A stretch of DNA of 36,567 nucleotides from Oscillospiraceae bacterium (GCA_017410075.1 JAFQRK010000036.1:1-36567); one strand, 5' to 3'; positions 15,544 through 23,205 are shown, counted from the stretch's first letter. Translations and numbers: made by a program. The notes: generated by a model not told the origin, from the sequence alone.

Positions 15544-16473
15544 TTACCCCCACAGGCCGTCGGGATACAGGCCGCTTTCGGTCATACCCTTCAGTGCGGC
15601 AACGATCTGGGGCTTGTCGGCAGCATAGGTAACGCCGTACCACTTATCGGGGGATTCCAGCACCTTAACAGTAGCCTTCTCCTCACGCAGCAGCTGCTCA
15701 ACAGCCAGAGGCAGGAAGAACTCAGCCTTGGCAGGATTCTCTACCAGCGCCTTCTCCAGGAATGCAGGGAAGCGAGCTTCCAGCTCATCCAGGAAGCCGG
15801 GGGTGTAGCCCCACATATTCATAGAAACCACGGTGTTTGCAGGCACATCGATCCAGGTCTCGCCGCCATCCTCGGTGTAATGGATGCCGCCCTCGTAGGT
15901 CTCGATACGGGTCTGCTCAGCGATGGTGGTCAGCAAGCCGTTGCCATCGGTTTCGCAGATGCCACGGGCAACGCTGCCGTTCTCGGTAACGGTATTGCCC
16001 AGCAGATAGCCTACCATGCAGAAATCGTACTTGTCGCCGTCATTGGCCTTTTCCAGCGCATTGTAGATGGTGCGGAAAGCAGACTTTCCGTAGTAATCAT
16101 CAGCATTGATAACCGCAAAGGGAGCGCCGTCAATGGCTTCCTTGGCACACATAATTGCGTGGCAGGTGCCCCAGGGCTTGGTGCGCTCAGCAGGCACGGT
16201 AAAGCCGGCAGGGATCTTGTCCAGCTCCTGATATGCATAACGGATCTCCATAGGGCACTTTTCCAGGCGCTTGCCTACGGTGTCCATAAAGTCCTTGCGG
16301 ATGGCCTCCTTGATGATAATAACTGCAGTCTCAAAGCCGGCAGCATAGGCATCAAACAGAGAGAAGTCCAGGATCGCCTCGCCCTGACTGCCAACGGGGT
16401 CGATCTGCTTGAGTCCGCCGTAACGGCTGCCCATACCGGCGGCCATAACTACCAGGATCGGTTTCTTTGCCAT
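15544..16473 (-). CDS. Nucleotidyltransferase (sugar-phosphate NTP-transferase fold)
   Basis: A 309-residue cytoplasmic enzyme of the NTP-transferase superfamily, which makes NDP-sugars or similar activated compounds. The nucleotide-binding start is VVMAAGMGSRYGGLKQIDPV, the metal-binding region is AVINADDYYG, and PWGTCHAIMCAKEAIDGAPF is typical for this subfamily. It differs from GalU/RmlA in the motif after the glycine loop, so I do not give a substrate. The ATG follows AAAGGAGAT, 16 bases after the gluQ stop, so it is the last gene of a three-gene operon. Confidence 0.8.
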   Translation of the reverse strand: MAKKPILVVMAAGMGSRYGGLKQIDPVGSQGEAILDFSLFDAYAAGFETAVIIIKEAIRKDFMDTVGKRLEKCPMEIRYAYQELDKIPAGFTVPAERTKPWGTCHAIMCAKEAIDGAPFAVINADDYYGKSAFRTIYNALEKANDGDKYDFCMVGYLLGNTVTENGSVARGICETDGNGLLTTIAEQTRIETYEGGIHYTEDGGETWIDVPANTVVSMNMWGYTPGFLDELEARFPAFLEKALVENPAKAEFFLPLAVEQLLREEKATVKVLESPDKWYGVTYAADKPQIVAALKGMTESGLYPDGLWG

Positions 16474-16489
16474 GATAAATGATCTCCTT

Positions 16490-17395
16490 TTATGTTAGTG
16501 TTAAATAAATATCTTCTTTTTTGATTTTATCCCAGGAAAAGACGGTTGCCAGCTCCTTGGCAGACACCGCTTCCGGTTTCTCTGTCAGACCGCAGGCGTG
16601 AGCCAAAATGCCCAGCAGCTGTTCCGGTTTCATCTTCTGCCGCAAAACGCCAAGATCCAGATCCTTATCCCGCTTGCTCAGCCGCCGTCCGTCTACCGAC
16701 ATCAGCATCGGCACATGGCCGTAGGCAGGATGAGAAAAGCCAAACAGCTCCTGCAGATACATCTGCCGCGGTGCGGAGCTTAACAAATCATTGCCCCGTA
16801 CCACCTCGGTCACACCGGCTTCACCGTCATCCACCGTGACCGCCAGCTGATACACATACACCCCGTCTGCCCGGCGGACAACGAAATCGCCGCAATCGGT
16901 CAGCAGATTTTCTCTGTATGTGCCCTGCATCAGATCCTGAACCGTCCAGAGCTTATCCGGCACCTTCACCCGCCAGGACGGCGCCCGGTCAAAGGCAGCC
17001 CTTTGCGCCTCTGTCAGATCCCGGCAAGTGCCGGCATAGACATAGGTGCCGTCGGACAAATGGGGCGCATTGACGCTGTGAAGCTGACTGCGTGTGCAGT
17101 AGCAGGGGTACAGCAGATCCAGCTCCTGCAGCCGTTCAAAATAGCGGTCATAAACCTTGCTGCGTTTGCTTTGAGGCTCGGTCTCCCGATCCCAGGTTAA
17201 GCCCAGCCAGGTCAGATCCTCACGCAGAAGCTGCGCCAGCGCATCGCTGGTGCGCTGGGTATCCAGATCCTCCATCCGCAGGATCATTTCGCCGCCTCTG
17301 GATTTGACAGAGAGCCAGGCGATCATCCCGGCAAACACATTGCCCAGATGCATTCTGCCTGACGGAGTCGGTGCAAAGCGTCCTACCGGCTGCAT
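16490..17395 (-). CDS. gluQ: GluQ, glutamyl-queuosine tRNA(Asp) synthetase
   Basis: GluQ attaches glutamate to queuosine at position 34 of tRNA-Asp. It is a shortened relative of glutamyl-tRNA synthetase without the anticodon-binding domain; the 301 residues here fit that. The HIGH-type motif is PTPSGRMHLGN near the start and the KMSKS-type motif is RRLSKRDKDL. A zinc site is visible as CYC (YPCYCTRSQ) followed by YAGTC about 20 residues later. The ATG shares its A with the stop of the upstream gene (TGATG), giving tight coupling. A truncated GltX is the alternative, but the zinc site and full-length ends favour GluQ. Confidence 0.9.
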   Translation of the reverse strand: MQPVGRFAPTPSGRMHLGNVFAGMIAWLSVKSRGGEMILRMEDLDTQRTSDALAQLLREDLTWLGLTWDRETEPQSKRSKVYDRYFERLQELDLLYPCYCTRSQLHSVNAPHLSDGTYVYAGTCRDLTEAQRAAFDRAPSWRVKVPDKLWTVQDLMQGTYRENLLTDCGDFVVRRADGVYVYQLAVTVDDGEAGVTEVVRGNDLLSSAPRQMYLQELFGFSHPAYGHVPMLMSVDGRRLSKRDKDLDLGVLRQKMKPEQLLGILAHACGLTEKPEAVSAKELATVFSWDKIKKEDIYLTLT

Positions 17396-17823
17396 CAGAC
17401 GAACTTCACCAGCCAATAGACCAGTATGCCGATAATGCCCACGCAAAGGCCTGCTGCAACAGACAGCAGGGTGATGATCGTATTGTCATCCCTTTTCTTC
17501 TTTTTCAGCGCAGCTTCTTCCTCTGCCGCCTTCTCTATGTCTTTTCCGTAATCGTTGGAATAGTTGCAATATGCCACAGGCTCCGAAGCGATCACAGTCT
17601 GATCCGGATCGTCAAAAGCAGGCGCCACATCTCTGGGGATCACAATGGTTGCTGCATCGTCAAATGCCGGTGCGGCTGCTTCCGGGATGTCTGCAGTCTT
17701 GGCTTCCTCCGCGTCCTGCAGGGGCTCCTCCAAAAACGCCTTCATCAGCTTGTCCAGATCCTGCGGCTCTTCTGCCAGCAGCTCTCTCTCGATCCGTTCC
17801 AGCTCCTCATTTCTATCTTCCAT
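17395..17823 (-). CDS. Acidic tail-anchored membrane protein with a repeated TxxI motif
   Basis: A 142-residue protein, strongly acidic in its first 60 residues (MEDRNEELERIERELLAEEP, likely helical). A 12-residue direct repeat follows: APAFDDAATIVI at 51-62 and APAFDDPDQTVI at 67-78. A basic patch KKKKR at about 107-111 precedes a C-terminal membrane helix at about 117-139. There is no signal peptide, so the bulk should face the cytoplasm. I do not recognise the family. The ATG is preceded by AAGGAGGTG; a GTG inside that site is not used. It is the first gene of the operon with gluQ and the nucleotidyltransferase. Confidence 0.75.
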   Translation of the reverse strand: MEDRNEELERIERELLAEEPQDLDKLMKAFLEEPLQDAEEAKTADIPEAAAPAFDDAATIVIPRDVAPAFDDPDQTVIASEPVAYCNYSNDYGKDIEKAAEEEAALKKKKRDDNTIITLLSVAAGLCVGIIGILVYWLVKFV

Positions 17824-17845
17824 GGTCTGCACCTCCTTTGGGGTT

Positions 17846-17874
17846 ATTCTACTGCAAAAAAATGGGATTGTAAA
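17846..17874 (-). promoter_or_regulatory. Sigma-A promoter for the tail-anchored protein-gluQ operon
   Basis: On the minus strand: TTTACA, 17-bp spacer, TAGAAT, about 22 bases upstream of the start codon. Confidence 0.65.
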
Positions 17875-17886
17875 GATGCAAAATCT

Positions 17887-17916
17887 GCAGGCGCACCGTT
17901 CTGGCGGTGCGCCTGC
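17887..17916 (-). terminator. Terminator-like hairpin after the phosphoribosyltransferase gene
   Basis: A perfect 12-bp GC-rich stem, GCAGGCGCACCG/CGGTGCGCCTGC, with a six-base loop, 11 bases after the stop codon. The minus-strand tail is AGATTTTGC, a weak U-tract. Confidence 0.7.
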
Positions 17917-17927
17917 AAGAAATACAC

Positions 17928-18482
17928 TTATTCCATAATGCTGCCGTCGGGATTGAACAGAGGCAGCTTCTCCAGATAGATGATATCCCCTCTGTCCTGG
18001 GCATCGCCCTCAGCTAGGATGGCCATTCTGCCGCAGATCTGGCCGCCGGCCTTTTCCACCAGCGCTTCCAGCGCGCTGAGGCTCTCGCCGGTGGAGATCA
18101 CATCGTCCACGATCAGGACCTTCTTGCCCTTGATCCGCTCTGCGTCAGCGCCGTCCAGATACAGATGCTGCTCCCGGTTTGTGGTGATGGAGTGGACCTC
18201 CACTTCAAAAATATCCCGCATATACAGCTTGGTTGCCTTGCGGGCCAGGATGTAGCGTGCATCACCGGCCTGGCGTGCCATTTCGTGCGCCAGAGGAATT
18301 CCCTTGGCCTCTGCGGTAATAATATAGTCATAAGCAGGTGCCTTGGCCAGCAGATCTCTGGCGCAGGCCACCGTCAGCTCCGGATCACCAAAGATCACAA
18401 AGCCGGCAATGTAAAGCTTGTCGTTTACGGGGCAGATGGGCAGATCCCGCTCCAGACCCGCAATGTTCATACGGTATTCCAT
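17928..18482 (-). CDS. Phosphoribosyltransferase (adenine PRTase-like)
   Basis: A 184-residue type I phosphoribosyltransferase. The PRPP-binding motif VLIVDDVISTGESLSALEAL lies in the C-terminal half, and the pyrophosphate-binding region IITAEAKGIPLAHEMARQAG is typical of adenine/xanthine PRTases. The base is not decided by sequence; related proteins are often annotated as adenine PRTase. The ATG follows AGGAGA. It has its own perfect -10/-35 promoter and a terminator hairpin, so it is monocistronic. Confidence 0.82.
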   Translation of the reverse strand: MEYRMNIAGLERDLPICPVNDKLYIAGFVIFGDPELTVACARDLLAKAPAYDYIITAEAKGIPLAHEMARQAGDARYILARKATKLYMRDIFEVEVHSITTNREQHLYLDGADAERIKGKKVLIVDDVISTGESLSALEALVEKAGGQICGRMAILAEGDAQDRGDIIYLEKLPLFNPDGSIME

Positions 18483-18513
18483 AAGGTCATCTCCTAGTAT
18501 GTGTTATACTGTC

Positions 18514-18542
18514 ATTATAAAAGTGTTGGCGGATAATGTCAA
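18514..18542 (-). promoter_or_regulatory. Perfect sigma-A promoter for the phosphoribosyltransferase gene
   Basis: On the minus strand: TTGACA, 17-bp spacer, TATAAT. It is back to back with the promoter at 18570-18598 on the other strand. Confidence 0.85.
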
Positions 18543-18569
18543 GATTTTCCCCGGAGCTGCAGGAAGATA

Positions 18570-18598
18570 TTGACACCTTTCAGGCGCTGTGGTATAAT
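18570..18598 (+). promoter_or_regulatory. Perfect sigma-A promoter for the riboswitch-controlled exchanger gene
   Basis: TTGACA, 17-bp spacer, TATAAT. Transcription would begin near 18605, just before the first conserved riboswitch bases. Confidence 0.88.
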
Positions 18599-18605
18599 TT
18601 CCCTG

Positions 18606-18695
18606 ACCTGTGAGGGAGTAGCAAAATGCTTTGGCATTTGGTAAGTCAACACTCCGGCTTTTGCCTGGCTTACCTTGATTGCAAGACTCATGTGT
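18606..18695 (+). promoter_or_regulatory. yybP-ykoY (manganese) riboswitch
   Basis: P1 pairs GTGAG (18610-18614) with CTCAT (18687-18691). Directly inside P1 is the conserved GGAGTAGC on the 5' side and GCAAGA on the 3' side, as in the yybP-ykoY consensus. P2 is AAATGC/GCATTT. GTCAACA (18645-18651) follows, as in this class, and a third stem is closed by GGTAAG/CTTACC. This class binds Mn2+ and usually activates exporters of the TerC, MntP, P-type ATPase and CaCA types; the downstream gene is a CaCA exchanger. Confidence 0.85.
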
Positions 18696-18723
18696 ACACC
18701 GTACACGGCCCCTTTCAGGACGG

Positions 18724-18757
18724 ATCCGTGTATGGCAAATGCCATAGCGGATTTTTT
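18724..18757 (+). terminator. Riboswitch-controlled intrinsic terminator
   Basis: ATCCG-tg-TATGGC-AAAT-GCCATA-g-CGGAT followed by T6. Its 5' arm includes CCGTGTA (18726-18732), which can instead pair perfectly with TACACGG (18702-18708). That gives an antiterminator, so the two states are mutually exclusive. Confidence 0.85.
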
Positions 18758-18793
18758 ATTTCCGCAAAACAATTTCAAGGAGTGTGTTTTATT

Positions 18794-19828
18794 ATGTTAG
18801 ATGCTTTTTTCACCTGGTATGAGAACCTGCCCGGCACCCTGATCGGCGCTCTGGCGCTGTTTGCCGTGGGTCTTGTACTGCTAATCAAGGGCGGCGACTG
18901 GTTTGTGGACAGCGCCACCGCCATTGCCAAGCGTTTCCGCGTTCCTGAGATCATTATCGGCGCCACCGTGGTTTCCATCGGCACCACCCTGCCGGAGGTA
19001 ATGGTTTCCGCCACCGCCGCTATGAATCAAAACGGCGCCATTGCCTATGGCAATGCCATCGGCTCCATCATCTGCAACACGGCGCTGATCGCTGCGCTGA
19101 CCATCGCCATCCGTCCCGCACCCGTCAACCGCAAGGCCATTACCATGCCGGTGATCTTCTTCTTTGTTTCTGCAGCCATTTATCTGGTGGCAGCTTACGG
19201 CTTCGGCCGGTTTGACCGCTGGCTCGGCATTGTGATGCTGGCTGTTTTCGCGCTGTATATGACCCTGACCGTTCGCCAGGGCTTCAAAAATCCCGTCACC
19301 GCAGATGCTCACGCACAAGAAGATACCACCTCCTCTGACGGCTCTCTGCTGCTGAGCTTTGCCGTTCTGGTGGGCAGCGCAATTCTCATCGCCATCGGTG
19401 CGGATATGCTGGAGAGCTCCTCCGTTTCTCTGGCCGGAATGGCAGGCATCCCCACGGAAGTGGTCGGCGTTACCATTGTTGCCCTCTGCACCAGTCTGCC
19501 GGAGCTGGTCACCGCAGTTACCGCCCTGGCCAAGGGTCACGGTGCCCTGTCGCTGGGCAATATCATCGGTGCAAACATTTTCAATCTGGTGCTGGTTTCC
19601 GGCGTTGCCGTTACCATTTCTCCCTTTGAGGTGCCCACAGGCAGCACACTGTTCGGCCAGAACACCTCTCTGGTGCTGGAGCTGCCGCTGATGCTGGCAG
19701 TTATGGCGCTGATGACGCTGCCTGCTGTCTTCAAGAAAAAGCTGTTCCGCTGGCAGGGCGCCGCCCTCTTGACCATCTACGCCGCTTTTGTGCTGATCCA
19801 GGTGCTGATCGCATTGCATATTCTATAA
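18794..19828 (+). CDS. CaCA-family cation/sodium exchanger (YrbG-like)
   Basis: A 344-residue membrane protein with about ten helices and the two inverted alpha-repeats that form the ion site: IGATVVSIGTTLPEVMVSA near 55-73 and VGVTIVALCTSLPELVTAV in the second half. Each is followed by a GNxIGxxxxN segment (GNAIGSIICNT and GNIIGANIFN). Sequence alone suggests calcium/sodium exchange, but the upstream yybP-ykoY riboswitch points to manganese efflux or dual Mn/Ca use. I chose the ATG of MLDAFF, with AAGGAG upstream; the longer open frame runs through the riboswitch and terminator. Confidence 0.92.
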   Translation: MLDAFFTWYENLPGTLIGALALFAVGLVLLIKGGDWFVDSATAIAKRFRVPEIIIGATVVSIGTTLPEVMVSATAAMNQNGAIAYGNAIGSIICNTALIAALTIAIRPAPVNRKAITMPVIFFFVSAAIYLVAAYGFGRFDRWLGIVMLAVFALYMTLTVRQGFKNPVTADAHAQEDTTSSDGSLLLSFAVLVGSAILIAIGADMLESSSVSLAGMAGIPTEVVGVTIVALCTSLPELVTAVTALAKGHGALSLGNIIGANIFNLVLVSGVAVTISPFEVPTGSTLFGQNTSLVLELPLMLAVMALMTLPAVFKKKLFRWQGAALLTIYAAFVLIQVLIALHIL

Positions 19829-19833
19829 ATCAA

Positions 19834-19866
19834 AAGGGACACCTTTATCAGGCGTCCCTTTTTTTT
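19834..19866. terminator. Terminator after the cation exchanger
   Basis: AAAGGGAC-a-CCT-ttatc-AGG-c-GTCCCTTT followed by T-run on the plus strand. The minus strand also has AAAAGGG/CCCTTTTG, so it may serve the convergent deacetylase gene too. Confidence 0.85.
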
Positions 19867-19888
19867 GCGTTTTTCAAGTCTTCTCATT

Positions 19889-20560
19889 TTACCCAAACCG
19901 GCTGTAGACCTTTCCCGGCTGGAGGGTAATGCCCTTGATCTTTGCCAGCTGGGATGCTGTCACAAAGCAAAATCCCTGATCCTGCAGCTTGTCAATAATG
20001 GCCAGCGCTGCATCCACGGAGCAGTCGCACATATCGTGCAGCAGGATCACATCTCCGTCTTTGACCGATTCCACCACAAAGGTCTCCACCGCCTGGGCGT
20101 CGTGATTGGCCCAGTCCCGGGGATCCACAGACCAATTCAGGATCGCCAGCCCAACATCCTTGGTTGCCTGCACCAGCGCATCGCCCCGGCTTCCTCCGGG
20201 CGGCCGCAAGAACACCGGCTCGCAGCCCTCCGGCAGAAGCTCCGCCGTCCGTTTGATCTCATCCATTGCCTGAGAATAGGTCATTTTACCCATATCATCA
20301 TGGCTGTAGCCGTGCAGACCGATCTCGTGCCCCTCCCGGAATATCCGCTCTGCTTCCCGGGGATACTCCTTAAGCCGGTATCCGCACAGCAAAAAGGTGG
20401 CCTTTACGCCCCGTTCTTCCAGACCGTCCAAAAGCCGTCGGGTATACTTGCCCGACGGGCCGTCGTCAAAGGTCAGCGCAATGTATTTGGCATTTTTCTC
20501 TCCCCGTACCGGAAACGCCAGCATACAAATGCACAAAATCATACTGATTAATCGCCGCAT
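19889..20560 (-). CDS. Secreted polysaccharide deacetylase (NodB domain)
   Basis: A 223-residue exported metal-dependent deacetylase of carbohydrate-esterase family 4; likely substrates are cell-wall glycans. The signal peptide is about residues 1-21 (RRLISMILCICMLAFPV). The NodB motifs are in order: TFDDGPSGKYT (metal and catalytic Asp), EIGLHGYSHDD (metal histidines), RPPGGSRGDAL, DPRDWAN, and ILLHDMC near the end (catalytic His). I chose the ATG of MRRLISM, with GGAAGG nine bases upstream; a farther ATG would add a non-signal-like leader. It converges with the cation exchanger. Confidence 0.9.
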   Translation of the reverse strand: MRRLISMILCICMLAFPVRGEKNAKYIALTFDDGPSGKYTRRLLDGLEERGVKATFLLCGYRLKEYPREAERIFREGHEIGLHGYSHDDMGKMTYSQAMDEIKRTAELLPEGCEPVFLRPPGGSRGDALVQATKDVGLAILNWSVDPRDWANHDAQAVETFVVESVKDGDVILLHDMCDCSVDAALAIIDKLQDQGFCFVTASQLAKIKGITLQPGKVYSRFG

Positions 20561-20587
20561 ATCCTTTTTCCTTCCCAATATGGTAAC

Positions 20588-20616
20588 TTTACTTTTCCCA
20601 AAAATAATGATATAAT
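20588..20616 (+). promoter_or_regulatory. Sigma-A promoter for prfA
   Basis: TTTACT, 17-bp spacer, TATAAT, about 33 bases before the prfA ATG. Confidence 0.75.
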
Positions 20617-20649
20617 GCAAAAAACCCTTTTTAACCAGAGGTTATCGCT

Positions 20650-21708
20650 ATGCTGTCTAAACTCGCCGCCGTGGCAAACCGATACGAGGAGCTGTGCTTT
20701 AAGTCGGAGCAGCCGGATTTTTACGCTGACCCGAAAAAAGCAGCCGCTTTGCTGCGGGAAAAAAACGACTTGGAGCCTATCGTGGAGGCCTTCAACGCCT
20801 ATAATGCCGCGCTGCAGGAGATGGCAGATGCCCAGGAGCTGATGAGCGACCCGGAAATGAAGGAATTTTGCCAGCAGACCTTCCAAAGCGCAAAGCAAAA
20901 CAGCGAAGAGCTTTACCGCAGGCTGCAGATCCTGCTGCTGCCCAAAGATCCCAACGACGAAAAAAGCGTGATCGTGGAGATCCGCGGCGGCGTCGGCGGC
21001 GAAGAAAGCGCTCTGTTCGCCCACAGCTTATTCCGGATGTACAGCATGTATGCCACCCAAAAGGGCTGGAACATTGAGCTGATGAATTACAATGAAACAG
21101 AGCTGGGCGGTGTAAAGGAAGCGGATTTTGTCATTAACGGTCGGGGCGCTTACTCCCGGATGAAGTACGAATCCGGCGTCCACCGTGTCCAGCGCGTGCC
21201 GGAGACCGAGTCCGGCGGCCGCGTCCATACCTCTACCGCCACGGTGGCAGTTTTGCCGGAAATGGAAGAGGCTTCCGTGCAGATCGACCCCGGCGATATT
21301 GAAATGCAGGTCTACCGGGCCAGCGGTGCCGGCGGTCAGCATGTTAACAAAACCTCCTCTGCCGTCCGTCTGATCCACAAGCCCTCCGGCATCGTGGTCG
21401 CCTGCCAGGAGGAACGCTCTCAGCTGCAAAACCGGGAAAAATGTATGCGTATGCTGGCCTCCAAGCTCTACGAGATTGAGCAGGAAAAATTAAATTCTGA
21501 GGTCACGGGTATGCGCCGCAGCCAGGTAGGCACCGGTATGCGCAACGAGCGCATCCGTACCTATAATTTCCCCCAGGGTCGGGTCACCGACCACCGTGTG
21601 GGGCTTACCCTGTATAAGATCGACGCCGTTATGGACGGCGCATTGGATGAGATCATCGACGCCCTTGCCACCGCCGACCAGGCCGAAAAGTTAAAGAACG
21701 CACAATAA
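20650..21708 (+). CDS. prfA: PrfA, peptide chain release factor 1
   Basis: RF1 ends translation at UAA and UAG. The 352-residue product has the GGQ motif in ASGAGGQHVNKTSSAV, which acts in peptidyl-tRNA hydrolysis. The stop-codon recognition tripeptide lies in RVPETES, reading PET (PxT class, so RF1 rather than the SPF of RF2). RGGVGGEESALFA and RMRRSQVGTGMRNERIRTYN-type segments are typical. The ATG follows AGAGG. A family B repeat separates it from tsaE. No prmC (the usual methylating partner) is adjacent. Confidence 0.97.
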   Translation: MLSKLAAVANRYEELCFKSEQPDFYADPKKAAALLREKNDLEPIVEAFNAYNAALQEMADAQELMSDPEMKEFCQQTFQSAKQNSEELYRRLQILLLPKDPNDEKSVIVEIRGGVGGEESALFAHSLFRMYSMYATQKGWNIELMNYNETELGGVKEADFVINGRGAYSRMKYESGVHRVQRVPETESGGRVHTSTATVAVLPEMEEASVQIDPGDIEMQVYRASGAGGQHVNKTSSAVRLIHKPSGIVVACQEERSQLQNREKCMRMLASKLYEIEQEKLNSEVTGMRRSQVGTGMRNERIRTYNFPQGRVTDHRVGLTLYKIDAVMDGALDEIIDALATADQAEKLKNAQ

Positions 21709-21733
21709 AGCCTTCCCCTTATAGGCAGGCATC

Positions 21734-21851
21734 TCGGCTCTCCCTCTGGGAGAGCTGGCAAAAATCAAAGATTTTTGACTGAGAGGGTTTTCGTCTATAC
21801 CCTCTCCGCCCAGTGTGCGCACTGGGCACCTCTCCCAAAGGGAGAGGCAAG
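21734..21851. repeat. Nested-hairpin intergenic repeat, family B copy 5
   Basis: Begins TCGGCTCTCCCTCTGGGAGA, contains CAAAAATC-AAA-GATTTTTGACT and the palindrome CCCAGTGTGCGCACTGGG, and ends CTCTCCCAAAGGGAGAGGCA. It lies between prfA and tsaE, stopping just short of the tsaE ribosome site. Confidence 0.85.
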
Positions 21852-21866
21852 TTGGAGGACATAACT

Positions 21867-22304
21867 ATGGAATTTATCACCAATTCACCCCAGCAGACCG
21901 AGGAGATCGGCGCTGCCCTGGGCAAAATACTGACTGCAGGCGCCGTCATTGCCTACGAAGGCGACCTGGGTGCCGGCAAGACCGCATTTACCAGGGGTCT
22001 GGCCAGAGGCTTGGGCTGCACCGATCCGGTCACCAGTCCCACTTATACCATCGTAAATGAATATCTGTCCGGACGGCTGCCGCTGTTTCACTTTGATATG
22101 TACCGCCTGCATTCTTCTGATGACCTTTGGGATATCGGCTGGGAGGATTATTTGGATCGCGGCGGCATCTGCGCCGTGGAATGGAGCGAAAATGTGGCCG
22201 ATGCTATGGAAGATCCCATCACCGTCCGCGTAGAAAAAACTGGCGATGAAAGCCGCCGCATCACCATCGAAGGAGGGATCGACCTTGCTGCTCTTAGCCT
22301 TTGA
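21867..22304 (+). CDS. tsaE: TsaE, tRNA threonylcarbamoyladenosine (t6A) ATPase
   Basis: TsaE is the ATPase of the TsaBDE complex that completes t6A37 on ANN-decoding tRNAs. The 145-residue product has the P-loop GDLGAGKT at 32-39, followed by SPTYTIVNEY and the acidic FHFDMYRL segment, then ICAVEWSENV. The ATG is preceded by TTGGAGGAC. It overlaps tsaB by 20 bases, so the two are coupled. Confidence 0.95.
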   Translation: MEFITNSPQQTEEIGAALGKILTAGAVIAYEGDLGAGKTAFTRGLARGLGCTDPVTSPTYTIVNEYLSGRLPLFHFDMYRLHSSDDLWDIGWEDYLDRGGICAVEWSENVADAMEDPITVRVEKTGDESRRITIEGGIDLAALSL

Positions 22305-22986
22305 AACTTCGGCAAAAGCCGCTTCCGTCGCCCTTTTTGACGGCGAAACGCTGCTGGGCGAAAGCTACCAGAACACCGGCCTGACCCATTCCCAGACTCT
22401 GCTGGTAATGTCGCAGGACCTGCTTTCCCAATGCGGCAAAGCCCCTGCGGATGTGGAAGCCGTGGCTGTTGCCAACGGCCCGGGCAGCTTCACCGGCGTG
22501 CGCATCGGCGTTGCCGCAGCCAAGGGCTTCGCCTGGGGAAGGGATATTCCCTGCTATGGCGTCAGCACTTTGGAAGCCATGGCGCTGGGCTTAGGCGCAT
22601 TTGACGGCATTGTATGCCCCGTGATGGATGCCCGAAGAAGCCAGGTCTACAACGCGCTGTTTGAAGCGAGCGAAAACAAACTGTGCCGAATCGCTCCCGA
22701 CCGGGCAATTTCCCTGGCAGATCTGGGCGCGGAACTGAAAAATGCGGAAAAACCGATTTTTCTGGTTGGCGACGGCAGCAAGCTGTGCTATGATACCCTT
22801 AAGGATATGGTGTGCGGTCTGGTGATGCCTGCAGAAAGCCGGCTGCACCAGCGCGCCGTAGGCGTAGGACTTCTGGCGCTGCAAAAAATCGCCGCAGGCG
22901 AAGCCGGTGACGGCAACGCCCTCGCTCCCAACTACCTGCGCTTAAGTCAAGCCGAACGGGAGCGCCTGGAGAGGGAAAATACCTAA
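22285..22986 (+). CDS. tsaB: TsaB, t6A-complex scaffold (YeaZ)
   Basis: TsaB is the inactive paralogue that binds TsaD and TsaE in t6A synthesis. The 234-residue product begins LLLAFETSAKAASVALFDG, typical of the family, and has VANGPGSFTGVRIGVAAAKG. I chose a TTG start at 22285 because GGAGG lies eight bases upstream and the N-terminus then aligns with the family; an upstream ATG would add 13 residues read from within tsaE. The tsaD partner is not in this window, and rimI does not follow. Confidence 0.93.
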   Translation: MLLLAFETSAKAASVALFDGETLLGESYQNTGLTHSQTLLVMSQDLLSQCGKAPADVEAVAVANGPGSFTGVRIGVAAAKGFAWGRDIPCYGVSTLEAMALGLGAFDGIVCPVMDARRSQVYNALFEASENKLCRIAPDRAISLADLGAELKNAEKPIFLVGDGSKLCYDTLKDMVCGLVMPAESRLHQRAVGVGLLALQKIAAGEAGDGNALAPNYLRLSQAERERLERENT

Positions 22987-22990
22987 TTCG

Positions 22991-23038
22991 TGTCATTGCG
23001 AGGCCTGAAAGGCCGTGGCAATCCCCAAAAAACAATGC
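22991..23038. repeat. Intergenic palindromic repeat, family A copy 4
   Basis: TGTCATTGCGAGGCCTGAAA with GGCCTGAAAGGCC hairpin and GGCAATCCCC, ending near AACAATGCA. It lies five bases after the tsaB stop and directly abuts a family B copy, making a composite. Confidence 0.7.
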
Positions 23039-23045
23039 ACCGCAC

Positions 23046-23160
23046 CCTCGCCTCCCTCTCTGAGGGAGGTGGCAAAAATCTTTGATTTTTGACGGAGGGA
23101 GTTTAACTCCCCCAGTCGTGGCGTACGCCACGACAGCCCCCTCAGAGAAGGGGCCAAGGT
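23046..23160. repeat. Nested-hairpin intergenic repeat, family B copy 6
   Basis: Begins CTCGCCTCCCTCTCTGAGGG, contains CAAAAATC-TTT-GATTTTTG and GTCGTGGCGTACGCCACGAC (a perfect 20-base palindrome), and ends CTCAGAGAAGGGGCCAAGG. It fills the tsaB-upp gap. Confidence 0.88.
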
Positions 23161-23205
23161 TTCAAACCCTTCATTTGTATTTTTAATAAAAGGAGATAGA
23201 TCAAT

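Noticed and set aside
15544..16473. GalU (UTP-glucose-1-phosphate uridylyltransferase) for the nucleotidyltransferase
   Set aside because: The nucleotide loop is shared by the superfamily, but the sequence after it and the overall pattern differ from GalU; the substrate is left open.
16490..17395. Truncated or broken glutamyl-tRNA synthetase
   Set aside because: Length, zinc site and both ATP motifs match the naturally short GluQ family, and there is no remnant of an anticodon-binding domain beside it.
20650..21708. RF2 rather than RF1
   Set aside because: The recognition tripeptide is PET (PxT), not SPF, and there is no programmed frameshift site near the start.
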